Assembly: GCF_019468465.1 (NCBI RefSeq)
Contig: NZ_CP080519.1
Span: forward strand, 8,053,001-8,117,000
DNA from: Amycolatopsis sp. DSM 110486
Lineage (GTDB): Bacteria > Actinomycetota > Actinomycetes > Mycobacteriales > Pseudonocardiaceae
Reading direction: 5' to 3'
Length of the DNA stretch: 64,000 bases
The translations under genes and the position numbers were made by a program. Below the pieces are notes generated by a model. The model was not told where the DNA came from. It saw only the letters and a program-made list of their open reading frames with translations, and did no database searches. Position 1 is the first letter of the stretch, and each line of letters starts with the position of its first letter. Of this stretch, positions 52,553 through 60,966 are shown piece by piece.

Positions 52553-53482
52553 GTGGCAGAGTCCACGCGGCGCGAGCGGGATTTCGTCGGGTACGGGCGG
52601 CACGCGCCGCGAGTGCGGTGGCCCGGCGAGGAGAAGCTCGTCGTCAACATCGTGGTGAACTACGAGGAGGGCTCGGAGTACTCCGTGCTCGACGGCGACG
52701 ACCACAACGACGGCTGGGGTGAGTACGACTACGAAGTCGACCCGGCGATCCGGGACTTCGGCAGCGAGACCCATTACGAGTTCGGCAGCCGGGTCGGGAT
52801 CTGGCGGCTGGCGCGGTTGTTCGACCGCTTCGAGGTGCCGGTCACGATCGGCGCGTGCGCCACGGCGCTCGAACGCAACCCCGAAGTGGCGCAATGGATC
52901 CGCGAAAGCCCGCACGACGTCGTGGGCCACGGTTACCGGTGGCTCGAATACAACCGCGTCGACCGTGAGGTGGAGCGCGAACACCTGCGGCTCGCGATCG
53001 CGTCGCTGGAACGCACGACGGGGGAGCGGCCGCTGGGCTGGTACCTGCGCTCGTTTCCCAGTGAGAACACGCTCGAGCTGCTGGTCGAAGAGGGCGGCTT
53101 CCTCTACGACTCGGACGCGTGCAACGACGAGTTGCCGTACTTCACGGACGTGTCGGGTCAACAGGTGTTGATGATTCCGTATTCGAAGGTCTACAACGAC
53201 ACTCGTTACCTGCTGAATCCCACGTACGGGTCGCCGGCGCAGTTCTTCGAGAGCATGCGGCTGGGCATCGACTACCTGTGCGACGAGATCGACCACGGGC
53301 TGGGTCCGCGGATGCTCACCGTCGGGCTGCACCCGCGCTGGAGCGGGCAGGCGAACCGGGCCAGCGCCGTGCGGGACCTGCTGGAGTACGTGTCGGAGAA
53401 GAAGGGGGTCTCGTTCATGCGGCGCCTCGACATCGCGCGCTGGTGGCTGGGCCACCACCACGAGTGGGCGGGGAGCCGATGA
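52553..53482 (+). CDS. Polysaccharide deacetylase-fold hydrolase, PuuE (allantoinase) type
   Basis: The GTG at 52553 has AGGGAG six bases upstream; a GTG at 52529 overlapping the SDR stop (GTGA) is the alternative. The ~309 residues match the PuuE branch rather than sugar deacetylases: RDFVGYGRHAPRVRWPGEEK, VVNYEEGSEYSVLDGD in place of the TFDDG motif, DVVGHGYRWLEYN, and GWYLRSFPSENTLELLVEEG with SDACNDELPYF. PuuE enzymes open the allantoin ring. Here the companions are redox enzymes and an isomerase, so a different cyclic ureide or amide is possible. Confidence 0.87.
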   Translation: MAESTRRERDFVGYGRHAPRVRWPGEEKLVVNIVVNYEEGSEYSVLDGDDHNDGWGEYDYEVDPAIRDFGSETHYEFGSRVGIWRLARLFDRFEVPVTIGACATALERNPEVAQWIRESPHDVVGHGYRWLEYNRVDREVEREHLRLAIASLERTTGERPLGWYLRSFPSENTLELLVEEGGFLYDSDACNDELPYFTDVSGQQVLMIPYSKVYNDTRYLLNPTYGSPAQFFESMRLGIDYLCDEIDHGLGPRMLTVGLHPRWSGQANRASAVRDLLEYVSEKKGVSFMRRLDIARWWLGHHHEWAGSR

Positions 53483-54285
53483 CCACGGCGCCGCTCGCCG
53501 TGGCCAGCGCCGCCTTGCCGGGCCTCGATCCCGGCCAGGTGTGCGCACTCGCCGCGGAGCACGGCCTCGACGGCGTCGAGTGGGGCGTGGGCGTGGGGCA
53601 GGCGCTGCCGCTCACGGTTTCCGACGCGCAGCTCGACGACGTGGCCGCCGCGGCCGCGAGCCACGGCCTCGCCTGTGCGGGCCTGGCCGTGCACGAACCC
53701 GAGGCGCTGGCTTATCCGGCCGCGTTGTGGCAGCGAATCTGTGATCTGGCCGTGGTCCTGGGAGCTCCGCACGTGCGGGTGTACGCGACCGGGCACGACA
53801 CCGATTTCGACAGTGGCTTCGCCGGCTTGCGCGAGCTGCTGGCGGACAAGGCGCGAGCCGCCGCGGAGCGGGGGGTGCGGCTGCTGCTCGAACCCGCGCC
53901 CGCCACCCTCGTACCGGATCCGGCACTGGCCCGGCGCGCTCTGTCCGGAGTGGACAGTGACCGCGTCGGTGTGGTCTACGACCCGGGCAGCCTGGCCCGC
54001 GAAGGCTGGCAGGATCCGTTCCTCGCCACCGGGGTTCTGGGCGTGCTGCTGCGGCACGTGCACGTCAAGAACGTCGCGCCGCGGCGCGACGAGGACGGTT
54101 CGTGGGTCTGGCAGCGTACGGGGCTGGACACGGGGATCGTCGACTGGTCGCGGGTGTCCGAGGCGCTGGACGCGGCGGGCTACGCGGGCTGGTTCGTGCT
54201 GGACCACCTCAGCTCGCACGAGCCCGGCAGCTTGGCGGCCGACCTCGTTCACCTGAGGAAACTGGCGGAGGTGAGTCGCGCGTGA
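53479..54285 (+). CDS. Sugar phosphate isomerase/epimerase-type TIM barrel (AP endonuclease 2 superfamily)
   Basis: The ATG at 53479 overlaps the PuuE-like stop (ATGA), giving 268 residues. The xylose-isomerase-like TIM barrel is read from GLDGVEWGVGVGQALPLT, VLGAPHVRVYATG, the metal-binding Glu in RLLLEPAPATL, VGVVYDPGSL, and RHVHVKNVAPRRDEDGSW with a metal-site His, ending with WFVLDHLSSHE. In inositol and hydroxypyruvate pathways such proteins isomerise or dehydrate keto-sugars. It fits between the Gfo/Idh and SDR steps (inference). Confidence 0.87.
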   Translation: MTTAPLAVASAALPGLDPGQVCALAAEHGLDGVEWGVGVGQALPLTVSDAQLDDVAAAAASHGLACAGLAVHEPEALAYPAALWQRICDLAVVLGAPHVRVYATGHDTDFDSGFAGLRELLADKARAAAERGVRLLLEPAPATLVPDPALARRALSGVDSDRVGVVYDPGSLAREGWQDPFLATGVLGVLLRHVHVKNVAPRRDEDGSWVWQRTGLDTGIVDWSRVSEALDAAGYAGWFVLDHLSSHEPGSLAADLVHLRKLAEVSRA

Positions 54286-55043
54286 GTGACCTCAAGGGGC
54301 GGGTGGCCGTGGTGACCGGCGCCGCATCGGGCATCGGCCGGGCCATCGCGTTGTGTTTCGCCGACGCGGGTGCCCAAGTCGTGGTGGCGGACCGGCAGCG
54401 CGACGCGTGGCACGGTGGTGCGCCGACCGACGAGCTAGCTGAAGGCGCCACGTTCGTCGAGTGCGATCTGGCCGACCCGGCTGCCGTCGCGGCGCTCATC
54501 CCGGCGGTGGCCGAGCGCCACGGCCGGCTGGACGTGCTCGTGAACAACGCCGCCACGAGCGTCGGACGGGAACTGCTCGAGACGACCGACGACGACTGGC
54601 ACCAGGTGCTCGCGGTCAACCTCACCGCGCCGTTCGTGCTCAGCCGGGCCGCCGTGCGCCAGATGCTCACCCAGGAACCCCGTGGTGAGGTGCGCGGCCG
54701 CATCGTGAACGTGACCTCGCAGCACGGAATCGTGGCCGCCCGGGAGGACACCGCGTACGGCGTGTCGAAGGCCGCGCTGAGCCAGCTGACCCGGCAGATC
54801 GCGGCCGAGTACGCCGAGCGGGGTGTGGTCTGCAACGCCGTGGCACCGGGCAAGATCGAGACCGGCCCCAGCGCGCGCGCCGGAGAACCCGCCTGGTTGG
54901 AGTACTGGACCAGCCGCACCCCGTGGCCGAGGCTCGGGCGCCCCGAGGACGTCGCTCGCGCGGCGCTCTTCCTGGCCGGTGACGACGCCACCTACCTCAC
55001 CGGGACGACTTTGATGGTCGATGGCGGCTGGACCGCCCGCTGA
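54282..55043 (+). CDS. Short-chain dehydrogenase/reductase (SDR)
   Basis: The GTG at 54282 overlaps the upstream stop, giving 253 residues. The motifs are VAVVTGAASGIGRAIALCFA, VLVNNAATSVGRELLE, Ser in VNVTSQHGIV, YGVSKAALSQ with Tyr and Lys, CNAVAPGKIETG, and GTTLMVDGGW. It is the last gene of the plus-strand operon that begins with the binding protein. A hairpin follows. Confidence 0.9.
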   Translation: MSDLKGRVAVVTGAASGIGRAIALCFADAGAQVVVADRQRDAWHGGAPTDELAEGATFVECDLADPAAVAALIPAVAERHGRLDVLVNNAATSVGRELLETTDDDWHQVLAVNLTAPFVLSRAAVRQMLTQEPRGEVRGRIVNVTSQHGIVAAREDTAYGVSKAALSQLTRQIAAEYAERGVVCNAVAPGKIETGPSARAGEPAWLEYWTSRTPWPRLGRPEDVARAALFLAGDDATYLTGTTLMVDGGWTAR

Positions 55044-55050
55044 GGCGACG

Positions 55051-55083
55051 CGGTGGCGCGGCGATCAGCCCGTCGCGCCACCG
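55051..55083. terminator. Hairpin between convergent SDR and GntR genes
   Basis: Arms CGGTGGCGCG (55051-55060) and CGCGCCACCG (55074-55083) with a 13-base loop, lying between the two stop codons. Confidence 0.7.
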
Positions 55084-55105
55084 GCCCACCTCATCCGGGA
55101 CGCGC

Positions 55106-55828
55106 TCAGCCGCGCCGCGCGCTTCCCGGATCCGTCAGGTACGCCACCACGTTGTCCCCGACCGACCGCACGTGTTCCTCCATCAGACGGCTCGCCAGCG
55201 CGCCGTCGCCGTCCAGGAGTGCCTTCGAAATGGCCATGTGCTGGCTCGCGCACAGCGGCGACGCGTCGATTCCGGGGACATCCCGCTGCCGGAGCGCGAC
55301 TATCATCGCGTTCGCGTCGTCGATCAGGCGGGCGAGCCGGGTGTTGCCCGTGGCCTTCGCGATGGTCGTGTGGAACGCCTCGTCAGCCGCGCGATACGCG
55401 CCGAAATCGCGCTGGTCCGCCGCCACCACGGTGCGCTCGGCTTCGTGGCGCGCGGCGAGGAGCACTTCACGGTCACCGCGTTCGGCCGCCAGGCGTGCGG
55501 ACTTCATCTCGAGCGCTTCGCGGACCTCGTACGCGTCGCGCAGGCGATCCGCCGACGGCGTCACGATCCGGTCGGCGCGAGGGCCGTCGGACTCGACGAG
55601 GCCGACTTCTTTCAGCCGCAGCAGCGCCTCGCGCACCGGGGTCTTGCTGACCCCGAGTTCCTTGGCCAGACCGGCCTCGGTGACCCGGCTCGCCGCGGCG
55701 AGCTTGCCGTCGACGATGGCCTGCCGGATCGTGTTGTAAACCGACATCGCGAGGCTGTCCGGACGAGGCGCCAGGCCGAGCGAGGCGTCCGATCCGCTCG
55801 TCCCGGTTCTGTGCGTGGTCTCCGTCAT
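55106..55828 (-). CDS. GntR-family regulator, FCD type
   Basis: The product has 240 residues. The winged helix reads SVYNTIRQAIVDGKLAAASR then VTEAGLAKELGVSKTPVREA; the FCD domain reads YEVREALEMKSARLAAERGD, a following AFHTTIAKATGNTRLA, and ALRQRDVPGID. It resembles the regulator at 38.5 kb in layout (both have LRQRDVP). Its start lies inside the end of the hydantoinase gene (four-base overlap), so the two are co-transcribed. It likely controls the surrounding cluster through the palindrome at 57213 and similar sites in the Opp region. Confidence 0.92.
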   Translation of the reverse strand: MTETTHRTGTSGSDASLGLAPRPDSLAMSVYNTIRQAIVDGKLAAASRVTEAGLAKELGVSKTPVREALLRLKEVGLVESDGPRADRIVTPSADRLRDAYEVREALEMKSARLAAERGDREVLLAARHEAERTVVAADQRDFGAYRAADEAFHTTIAKATGNTRLARLIDDANAMIVALRQRDVPGIDASPLCASQHMAISKALLDGDGALASRLMEEHVRSVGDNVVAYLTDPGSARRG

Positions 55829-57186
55829 CGCGCCTGCCCGTCCCTCTCCGGAATGACTTGCCGCCCCGGTTCACCGGTACCGGTGAACTCCCCTTCGCGT
55901 ACCAATTCCCGCCCCCGCGCCCACACCGAGCGGATCACACCCCGCACGGGTGTGCCCGAGTACGGACTGATGCCCGTGCCGTCGGCGAACGAGCTCTCGT
56001 CCGCCACCCAGGTCTCAGCAGGATCCCACAAGACGAGATCCGCGTCGGCGCCCGGCGCGATCCGGCCCTTGCTCCGGTGGCCGAACGCGTCGGCCGGCCC
56101 CGTGCACAGCACGTGCACGAGCCGCTCCAGCGGGATGCCGTTGTCCAGGCCCCACGACAGCAGCAGCGGCAGCCGTGCCCCGATCCCGGGGATGCCGTAG
56201 TGGGTGTCGCCGCACGGCGAGATCCGCCGGTCGACCTCGGTGCGTTCCTGCGAGTGGTCGGAGCCGACGGTGTCGAGCGTGCCGTCGCGCAACGCCTCGC
56301 GGACCGCGGCCACGTGGTCCTGCGCTCGCAGCGGGGGTGCCACCAGCAGCGTGTCGGCGCGGGGACCGTCGTACTCGTCGTCGGTGAGCAGGAGGTGGTG
56401 CAGGCAAGCCTCGGCGGTCACCACGGTCTCGCCGGCCGCGCGGGCCATCCGGACGTGGTCGATCGCTTCGCGGCTCGACAGGTGCGTCACGTAGAGCCGC
56501 GCGCCGGCCAGCCCGGAGATGCCGAGCGCGCGGCGCACGGCGATCTCCTCGAGCACGGGCGGGCGCACCCCGCCGAACGTGCGCGCCCCCGTGCGCCCGC
56601 CGGCCGAAGCCTCCTCGACGAGCGCCTCCACGACTTCACCGTCTTCACAGTGCACCTGGACCGGCAGGCCGACGGCTTTCGCCGCCAGCATCGTGCGGTA
56701 CAGCCCGTCGCCGGTCGCCATGATCCCCAGCTCCGGGTAGGCGAGGAACACCTTGACCGCGTCGGCGCCGAGCTCGGCCAGCTTTGTCAGGTCTTCGGTC
56801 GTGAGCTCGTTGGGGCGGTAACACATCGCGTGCAGGCCGACGTCCACCGCCGAGAGGCCCTGGGCGACGAGGTCCCGGGCACGTTCGAACGCCGCCACGG
56901 TTTCCTCGCCGTCGTCGGGCAGGGAGAACGACAGGGCGGTGGTGGTACCACCGAGCGCGGCGGCGCGCGTCGAATCGGCCAGACCGGCCATGAGGTGGCA
57001 GTGCGGGTCGACCCCGCCCGGCAGGACGTGGAGGCCGTCGGCGTCCACAACCTGCTCGGCGCTCACAGTGCCGGGCGCTTCGATTCCGACAATTCGCCCC
57101 TCGGCGACCGCGACGTCGGCCCGCAACGTGCCCGTGGGCGTAGTCACGAAACCTCCGCGAAACGCGAGCTTCACATCGTGCACCAC
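55825..57186 (-). CDS. Hydantoinase/dihydropyrimidinase-family cyclic amidohydrolase
   Basis: The product has 453 residues from a GTG at 57186. The binuclear metal ligands are HVLPGGVDPHCHLMAGLAD (HxH), the carbamylated Lys in AVKVFLAYPE, His in VQVHCEDGE, His in YVTHLSSREA, and Asp in VGSDHSQER. The loop PCGDTHYGIPGIGARLPLLL and the tail KGRIAPGADADLVLWDP are typical of D-hydantoinases. It opens a cyclic diamide ring. A second ring-opening enzyme (PuuE type) is encoded 2.3 kb away. Confidence 0.9.
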   Translation of the reverse strand: MVHDVKLAFRGGFVTTPTGTLRADVAVAEGRIVGIEAPGTVSAEQVVDADGLHVLPGGVDPHCHLMAGLADSTRAAALGGTTTALSFSLPDDGEETVAAFERARDLVAQGLSAVDVGLHAMCYRPNELTTEDLTKLAELGADAVKVFLAYPELGIMATGDGLYRTMLAAKAVGLPVQVHCEDGEVVEALVEEASAGGRTGARTFGGVRPPVLEEIAVRRALGISGLAGARLYVTHLSSREAIDHVRMARAAGETVVTAEACLHHLLLTDDEYDGPRADTLLVAPPLRAQDHVAAVREALRDGTLDTVGSDHSQERTEVDRRISPCGDTHYGIPGIGARLPLLLSWGLDNGIPLERLVHVLCTGPADAFGHRSKGRIAPGADADLVLWDPAETWVADESSFADGTGISPYSGTPVRGVIRSVWARGRELVREGEFTGTGEPGRQVIPERDGQAR

Positions 57187-57212
57187 CCAAGGCTAGCATG
57201 ACGGAACTTCAT

Positions 57213-57235
57213 ACAGCGAATATGTTATCCGCTGT
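57213..57235. promoter_or_regulatory. Palindromic operator candidate in the hydantoinase/SDR divergent gap
   Basis: ACAGCG-A-ATA-TGT-TAT-C-CGCTGT: nine of eleven position pairs match around a central base. It sits in the 69-base gap between divergent starts, in AT-rich sequence. It is the best candidate site for the GntR protein encoded with the hydantoinase. Confidence 0.6.
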
Positions 57236-57255
57236 TCTCTACCTGAGAGGTGCCC

Positions 57256-58020
57256 ATGGATCTCGGTCTTGCGGAACGCGTGTACCTGGTGACCGGCGGT
57301 ACGAGCGGGCTGGGCTACGCCACCGCCGAAGCGCTCGTCCGGGACGGGGCGAAGGTCGTCGTGTCTTCTCGTGACGAGGAAAAGGTCGCGAAGGCCGCCG
57401 CATCGCTGGGGGAGGGCGCCACTGGCGTCGCGGTCGACAACGCCGATCCCGAGGCTCCGCGCCTGCTCGTGGAAGCCGCGCTGGCCGCGTTCGGCCGAGT
57501 CGACGGCGCGCTCGTGAGCGTGGGTGGCCCGAAGCCAGGCGTCACCACAGCGGTGTCCGACGAGGTGTGGCGGTCCTCGTTCGAGAGCATCTTCCTCGGC
57601 ACTGTCCGGCTCGTGCGCCACCTCGCTCCGCTCCTGGCCAAGGGAGACAATCGCGCCGACGGCGGTGCGATCGCGTTCGTCCTGTCCAGCTCGGCGAAGA
57701 CGCCACTGCCGCGGCTGTCGGTGTCCAACGGACTGCGCGCGGGACTCGGGATGCTGGTGAAGGACTTGGCCGACGAGCTCGGGCCGCAGGACACCAGGGT
57801 GCTCGGTCTCCTGCCGGGCAAGGTCCTCACGGATCGCACCCTCGCGCTCGAGAAGGGTGATCCGCAGGCGCGCTCCCGGGCGGAGGCGGCCATTCCGCTG
57901 CGCCGCCTCGGCGATCCGGCCGAGTTCGGCCGGATGGCCGCGGTCCTGCTGTCGCCGGCGGCGTCCTATGTGACCGGAAGCCTGGTCTCCATCGACGGCG
58001 GGGCGATCAGGGCCCTGTGA
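57256..58020 (+). CDS. SDR-family protein with non-canonical catalytic residues
   Basis: The ATG at 57256 follows GAGAGG by five bases, giving 254 residues; a GTG two codons upstream is less likely. The cofactor motif VYLVTGGTSGLGYATAEAL and the C-terminal SYVTGSLVSIDGGAIRAL are classical. The active-site region reads AFVLSSSAKTPLPRL then SVSNGLRAGLGML: the Ser is kept, but the Tyr of YxxxK is missing and an Arg stands near the Lys. An SNxxR form is known in a subset of SDRs, some with unusual chemistry. It is divergent from the hydantoinase gene and probably coregulated with it. Confidence 0.87.
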   Translation: MDLGLAERVYLVTGGTSGLGYATAEALVRDGAKVVVSSRDEEKVAKAAASLGEGATGVAVDNADPEAPRLLVEAALAAFGRVDGALVSVGGPKPGVTTAVSDEVWRSSFESIFLGTVRLVRHLAPLLAKGDNRADGGAIAFVLSSSAKTPLPRLSVSNGLRAGLGMLVKDLADELGPQDTRVLGLLPGKVLTDRTLALEKGDPQARSRAEAAIPLRRLGDPAEFGRMAAVLLSPAASYVTGSLVSIDGGAIRAL

Positions 58021-58621
58021 CCAGCCGACGGCTGCGATGTCGCCGTCGAGGAGGGCTCGTGCTGTCGGTGGTGTCGTGGGCGGGGACGGATGAGTCGCGC
58101 TGAGCGGTCACGGCGTGGTGGGCGGCGCCGGCGGAAGGCGGCCTCTTGATCCAGCGCCTTTCCGCTGGTCCCGGATCATGTGAATCCTGATGATCGGCAC
58201 GGCCAATGTCGGCCACTTCCGGTCGATGGTCGCCTATGCCTATGCCTATGCCTATGCCTATGCCTATGCCTACGCCGCGCCGAGCCGGTTACAAGGTCGC
58301 GTTCGCCATGCCGGAATCCTTCTGACAGAACCGCTTTCGTCAACATAAGCTGACGATCTTTGCGCGGCGCGATACCGGGCAAAAGCACGAGGCAGTAGAA
58401 AATCGCCCCGCGACGAAACACTCTTCGCGGTGCGCGACCCGGCTGGACGCGACGACTGATCGGGGACCGCAGCACGGCTTGGTGTTCGGCGGCCCGGAGA
58501 CCTCGTTCACCGTGGTGCTCGGTGAGGCTCGTGCTCACCTGGCCCTTCACCGGGGCCGAGCGCCATGCGCCCGCGTGACTACGACGCGCCGAACACTGGC
58601 CTGTAGCCGGTACGCTCTTCG
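58021..58621. other. Intergenic stretch with hexanucleotide repeat
   Basis: Apart from the GCCTAT repeat, nothing is recognised in about 600 bases. Short frames on both strands are without family text or ribosome sites. Confidence 0.5.
58232..58273. repeat. Tandem hexanucleotide repeat (GCCTAT)7
   Basis: Six perfect GCCTAT units and a seventh GCCTAC in direct tandem, 42 bases, without spacers. On the minus strand it would read as alternating His-Arg in an unsupported frame. Such tracts are prone to slippage and could vary between strains. Confidence 0.95.
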
Positions 58622-58624
58622 GCA

Positions 58625-58795
58625 TGGCTGGACCGGCTGCAGGCCCGCCTGGCGGCCCTGGAGACGCAGGTCGCCGAGCTGGCCGATCGGGTGCGTCACA
58701 GCGAGCAGGACGCCGCCGCGGCGCGGGAGCTGGCCGGCGGAGCCGACCGCGACGTCGTACTCGACTGGCCCCGGCGATGTGCTTCTCCGGACTAA
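58625..58795 (+). other. Short coiled-coil-like frame without a proper start
   Basis: The frame read from 58625 gives WLDRLQARLAALETQVAELA followed by DRVRHSEQDAAAARELAGG, heptad-like, ending at TAA 58793-58795. The preceding ATG at 58624 is out of frame by one base. It may be the remains of a small gene with a frameshift. It overlaps the stop of the opposite kinase gene by a few bases. Confidence 0.3.
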
Positions 58796-60486
58796 GATCG
58801 ATCGTCCTTGATCGCTGACATGCTCACAGCTGGTCGGCTTCGCACGTGTTCCACCGGGAGCTGAACCTGAACGGTGGTGCCGTCTCCGGGCGGGCTGTGC
58901 AGCGTCAGGCGGCCGCCGAGCGCCTCGGCCCGATCCTTGAGGCCGGCGAGACCGGAGCCGTGGGTTATGTCGGCCCCGCCGCAGCCGTCGTCGCGGACGC
59001 GCACGTGCAGCACGCTTTTATCGGCGGCCACCTGGACCTCGGCGGTGGTGGCGTGCGCATGCTTGGCCGCGTTGGTCAGGGCCTCGGCCACCACGTAGTA
59101 GGCGGCGGTCTCGATCGGCTCGGCCAGCCGCCCCTCCACCCGGACATCCAGCCGGACGGGGACCGCGGAGCGGCGGGCCAGCGCCTTCAGCGCGGAGCGC
59201 AGTCCGCGCTCGGCCAGGGTGGCCGGGTGCAGGCCGTGGGCGATCTCGCGTAGCTCCTCCTGGACCTCGACCAGCCCAGTGGCCACCTCGTCCAGCTGCC
59301 GCATCAGCTCGCCGGTCCGGGGTGGCGCGGCCAGCTGCGCGGCTCGTAGCTGCAGGGCGAGCGAGATCAGGTGCTGCTGGGCGCCGTCGTGCAGGTTGCG
59401 CTCGATCCGGCGGCGGGTGGTGTCGGCGGTGGTCACGATCCGTGCCCGGGAGGCGGCTAGCTCTGCATGGGCCTCGGCGTTGGCGATGGCGGTGGCGGCG
59501 AGCTCGGTGAACTCGGCCAGCCGCGTCTCGGTGTCCGCCGGCAGCGGCTCCTCTTGCGTGCATGACACGACCATGACGCCCCACAGGCGGCCTTCGACGC
59601 TGACTGGCACGCCGACGGCCGAGCGGACGCCCAGCTCGCTGGCGATATCGCAGTCCGGGCCCGAGGTGCCGGTGGAGCTGTCGATGCGCGCGGGGCGGCC
59701 GGTCTGGAACACCAGCGTGTACGCGTTTCGCCCTCCGGGGGGCAGCCGGGTTCCGGCGGGGACGGCGGCGCCGGTGCTGCTCCACGTGGCGATCAATCTT
59801 GCCGCGCCCTCGGGTTCGTAGCGGGTCATCCACGCGTGGTGGGCGCCCAGCAGCCGCCCGGCTTCCTCAGTGACCGCGGCAAACACCTCCTGCGGCGGAG
59901 GCGCCCGGGCCACCAGTGTCGCCACCCGCCGCAGCGCCGCCTGCGCCTCGGCGAACCGGCGCAGCTCCACCCGCGCCTGCGAGTTGGCGATCGCGGTGGC
60001 CACCAGCTCGGTGAACCCGGCCAGCCGCGCCTCGGAGCCGGCCGGCAGGGGCTCCCCTTGCGAGGATGCGACGACCATGACGCCCCACAGGCGGCCTTCG
60101 ACGCTGACCGGCACGCCCACGGCCGCGCCGTAATCGAACTTGCGGGCGAGGTCGTCGGCGGCGAGGCCCGGGGTGCCGGTGGAGTGGTCGATGCGCGCGG
60201 GACGGCCGGTCTGGAACACCAGCGTGCGCACGTTCCGCCCTCCGAGGCTCAATCGGGTCCCGGCGGGGACAGCGGCGCCGGTGCTGCTCCACGTGGCGAC
60301 CACTCTTGCCGCGCCATCGGGGTCGTATCGGGTCATCCACGCGTGGTGGGCGCCCAGCAGCCGCCCGGCTTCCTCAGCGACCGCGGCGAACACCTCCTCC
60401 GGCGGTGTCGCGCGGGCCACCAGTGTCGCCACCCGCCGCAGCGCTGCCTGCTCCCTGGCGATCCGGTCGCTCCGCTGAGTAACCAT
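58792..60486 (-). CDS. Histidine kinase with two tandem GAF domains (HisKA_3 type)
   Basis: The ATG at 60486 follows GGAGG by four bases, giving 564 residues. Two GAF domains (about 12-170 and 180-345) are near copies: each has LRRVATLVARA, EEAGRLLGAHHAWMTRY, WSSTGAAVPAGTRL, LVFQTGRPARID and VGVPVSVEGRLWGVMVV. Then come the NarL-type H-box RRRIERNLHDGAQQHLISLA and HATPase motifs EALTNAAKHA, DDGCGGAD and GSGLAGLKDRAEALGG. No membrane segment is seen, so it is a soluble DevS/NreB-like sensor. No response regulator gene lies near. Confidence 0.92.
   Translation of the reverse strand: MVTQRSDRIAREQAALRRVATLVARATPPEEVFAAVAEEAGRLLGAHHAWMTRYDPDGAARVVATWSSTGAAVPAGTRLSLGGRNVRTLVFQTGRPARIDHSTGTPGLAADDLARKFDYGAAVGVPVSVEGRLWGVMVVASSQGEPLPAGSEARLAGFTELVATAIANSQARVELRRFAEAQAALRRVATLVARAPPPQEVFAAVTEEAGRLLGAHHAWMTRYEPEGAARLIATWSSTGAAVPAGTRLPPGGRNAYTLVFQTGRPARIDSSTGTSGPDCDIASELGVRSAVGVPVSVEGRLWGVMVVSCTQEEPLPADTETRLAEFTELAATAIANAEAHAELAASRARIVTTADTTRRRIERNLHDGAQQHLISLALQLRAAQLAAPPRTGELMRQLDEVATGLVEVQEELREIAHGLHPATLAERGLRSALKALARRSAVPVRLDVRVEGRLAEPIETAAYYVVAEALTNAAKHAHATTAEVQVAADKSVLHVRVRDDGCGGADITHGSGLAGLKDRAEALGGRLTLHSPPGDGTTVQVQLPVEHVRSRPAVSMSAIKDDRS
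59460..60472. repeat. In-gene duplication encoding the two GAF domains
   Basis: Two copies lie about 507 bases (169 codons) apart, for example 59865-59945 and 60372-60452, which differ at only a few of about 80 bases. The in-frame spacing and high identity suggest a recent tandem duplication. Confidence 0.8.
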
Positions 60487-60666
60487 CAGGCCTCCGCTCC
60501 GGCGGCAGCCACGCCGCTTCCTCACCAGACGCCCGCCAGCGCCCGCACGCTCACAGCCAGAAGGCTGGCCAGGAACCGTCCGGGTGGACATGCCCAGCCA
60601 CCCACCGCCACTAGCCGGATCCGGCCGCGCCGATCACCTCGCCACAACCGGCCTGACCAGCGGTGA

Positions 60667-60850
60667 TTACTCCAACATAACCCCGGACTGTCCGGGCGGG
60701 AAGTCCGCGGGAAGTTGCGGTCGCGAGCACCCGGTCCGCACGATGTGGAGGATCGCGTCCACCAGTGCGCGGCGGGATGCCTGTCCGGCTGGCACCCGGT
60801 CCTCACCTCCGGTAGCAGCGGCTCGGTCAGAGCCCGTTGTTCGGTCGCTG
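60667..60850 (-). pseudogene. IS5-type transposase N-terminal remnant
   Basis: One minus frame reads EQRALTEPLLPEVRTGCQPD and, after a shift, another reads RRALVDAILHIVRTGC then QLPADFPPGQSG. Together they match the start of IS5-family transposases (DUF4096: WALIEPLLP, ALVDAILYVVRTGCxWRQLP). The catalytic part is absent. The rest of 60487-60966 holds nothing recognisable. Confidence 0.7.
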
Positions 60851-60966
60851 GTGTGCGAGGAGTACCACGCGTCGTGCAACTCCGGCGCTGTTGATCACCT
60901 GGCCGACAAGGCCACGCAGGCACGCCAAGCCTTCTCAAACACGCTCTAAGTCCGGTGAGTGCAGCT

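Noticed and set aside
58232..58273. GCCTAT repeat as a CRISPR array
   Set aside because: Units are six bases and directly abut, with no spacers and no cas genes.
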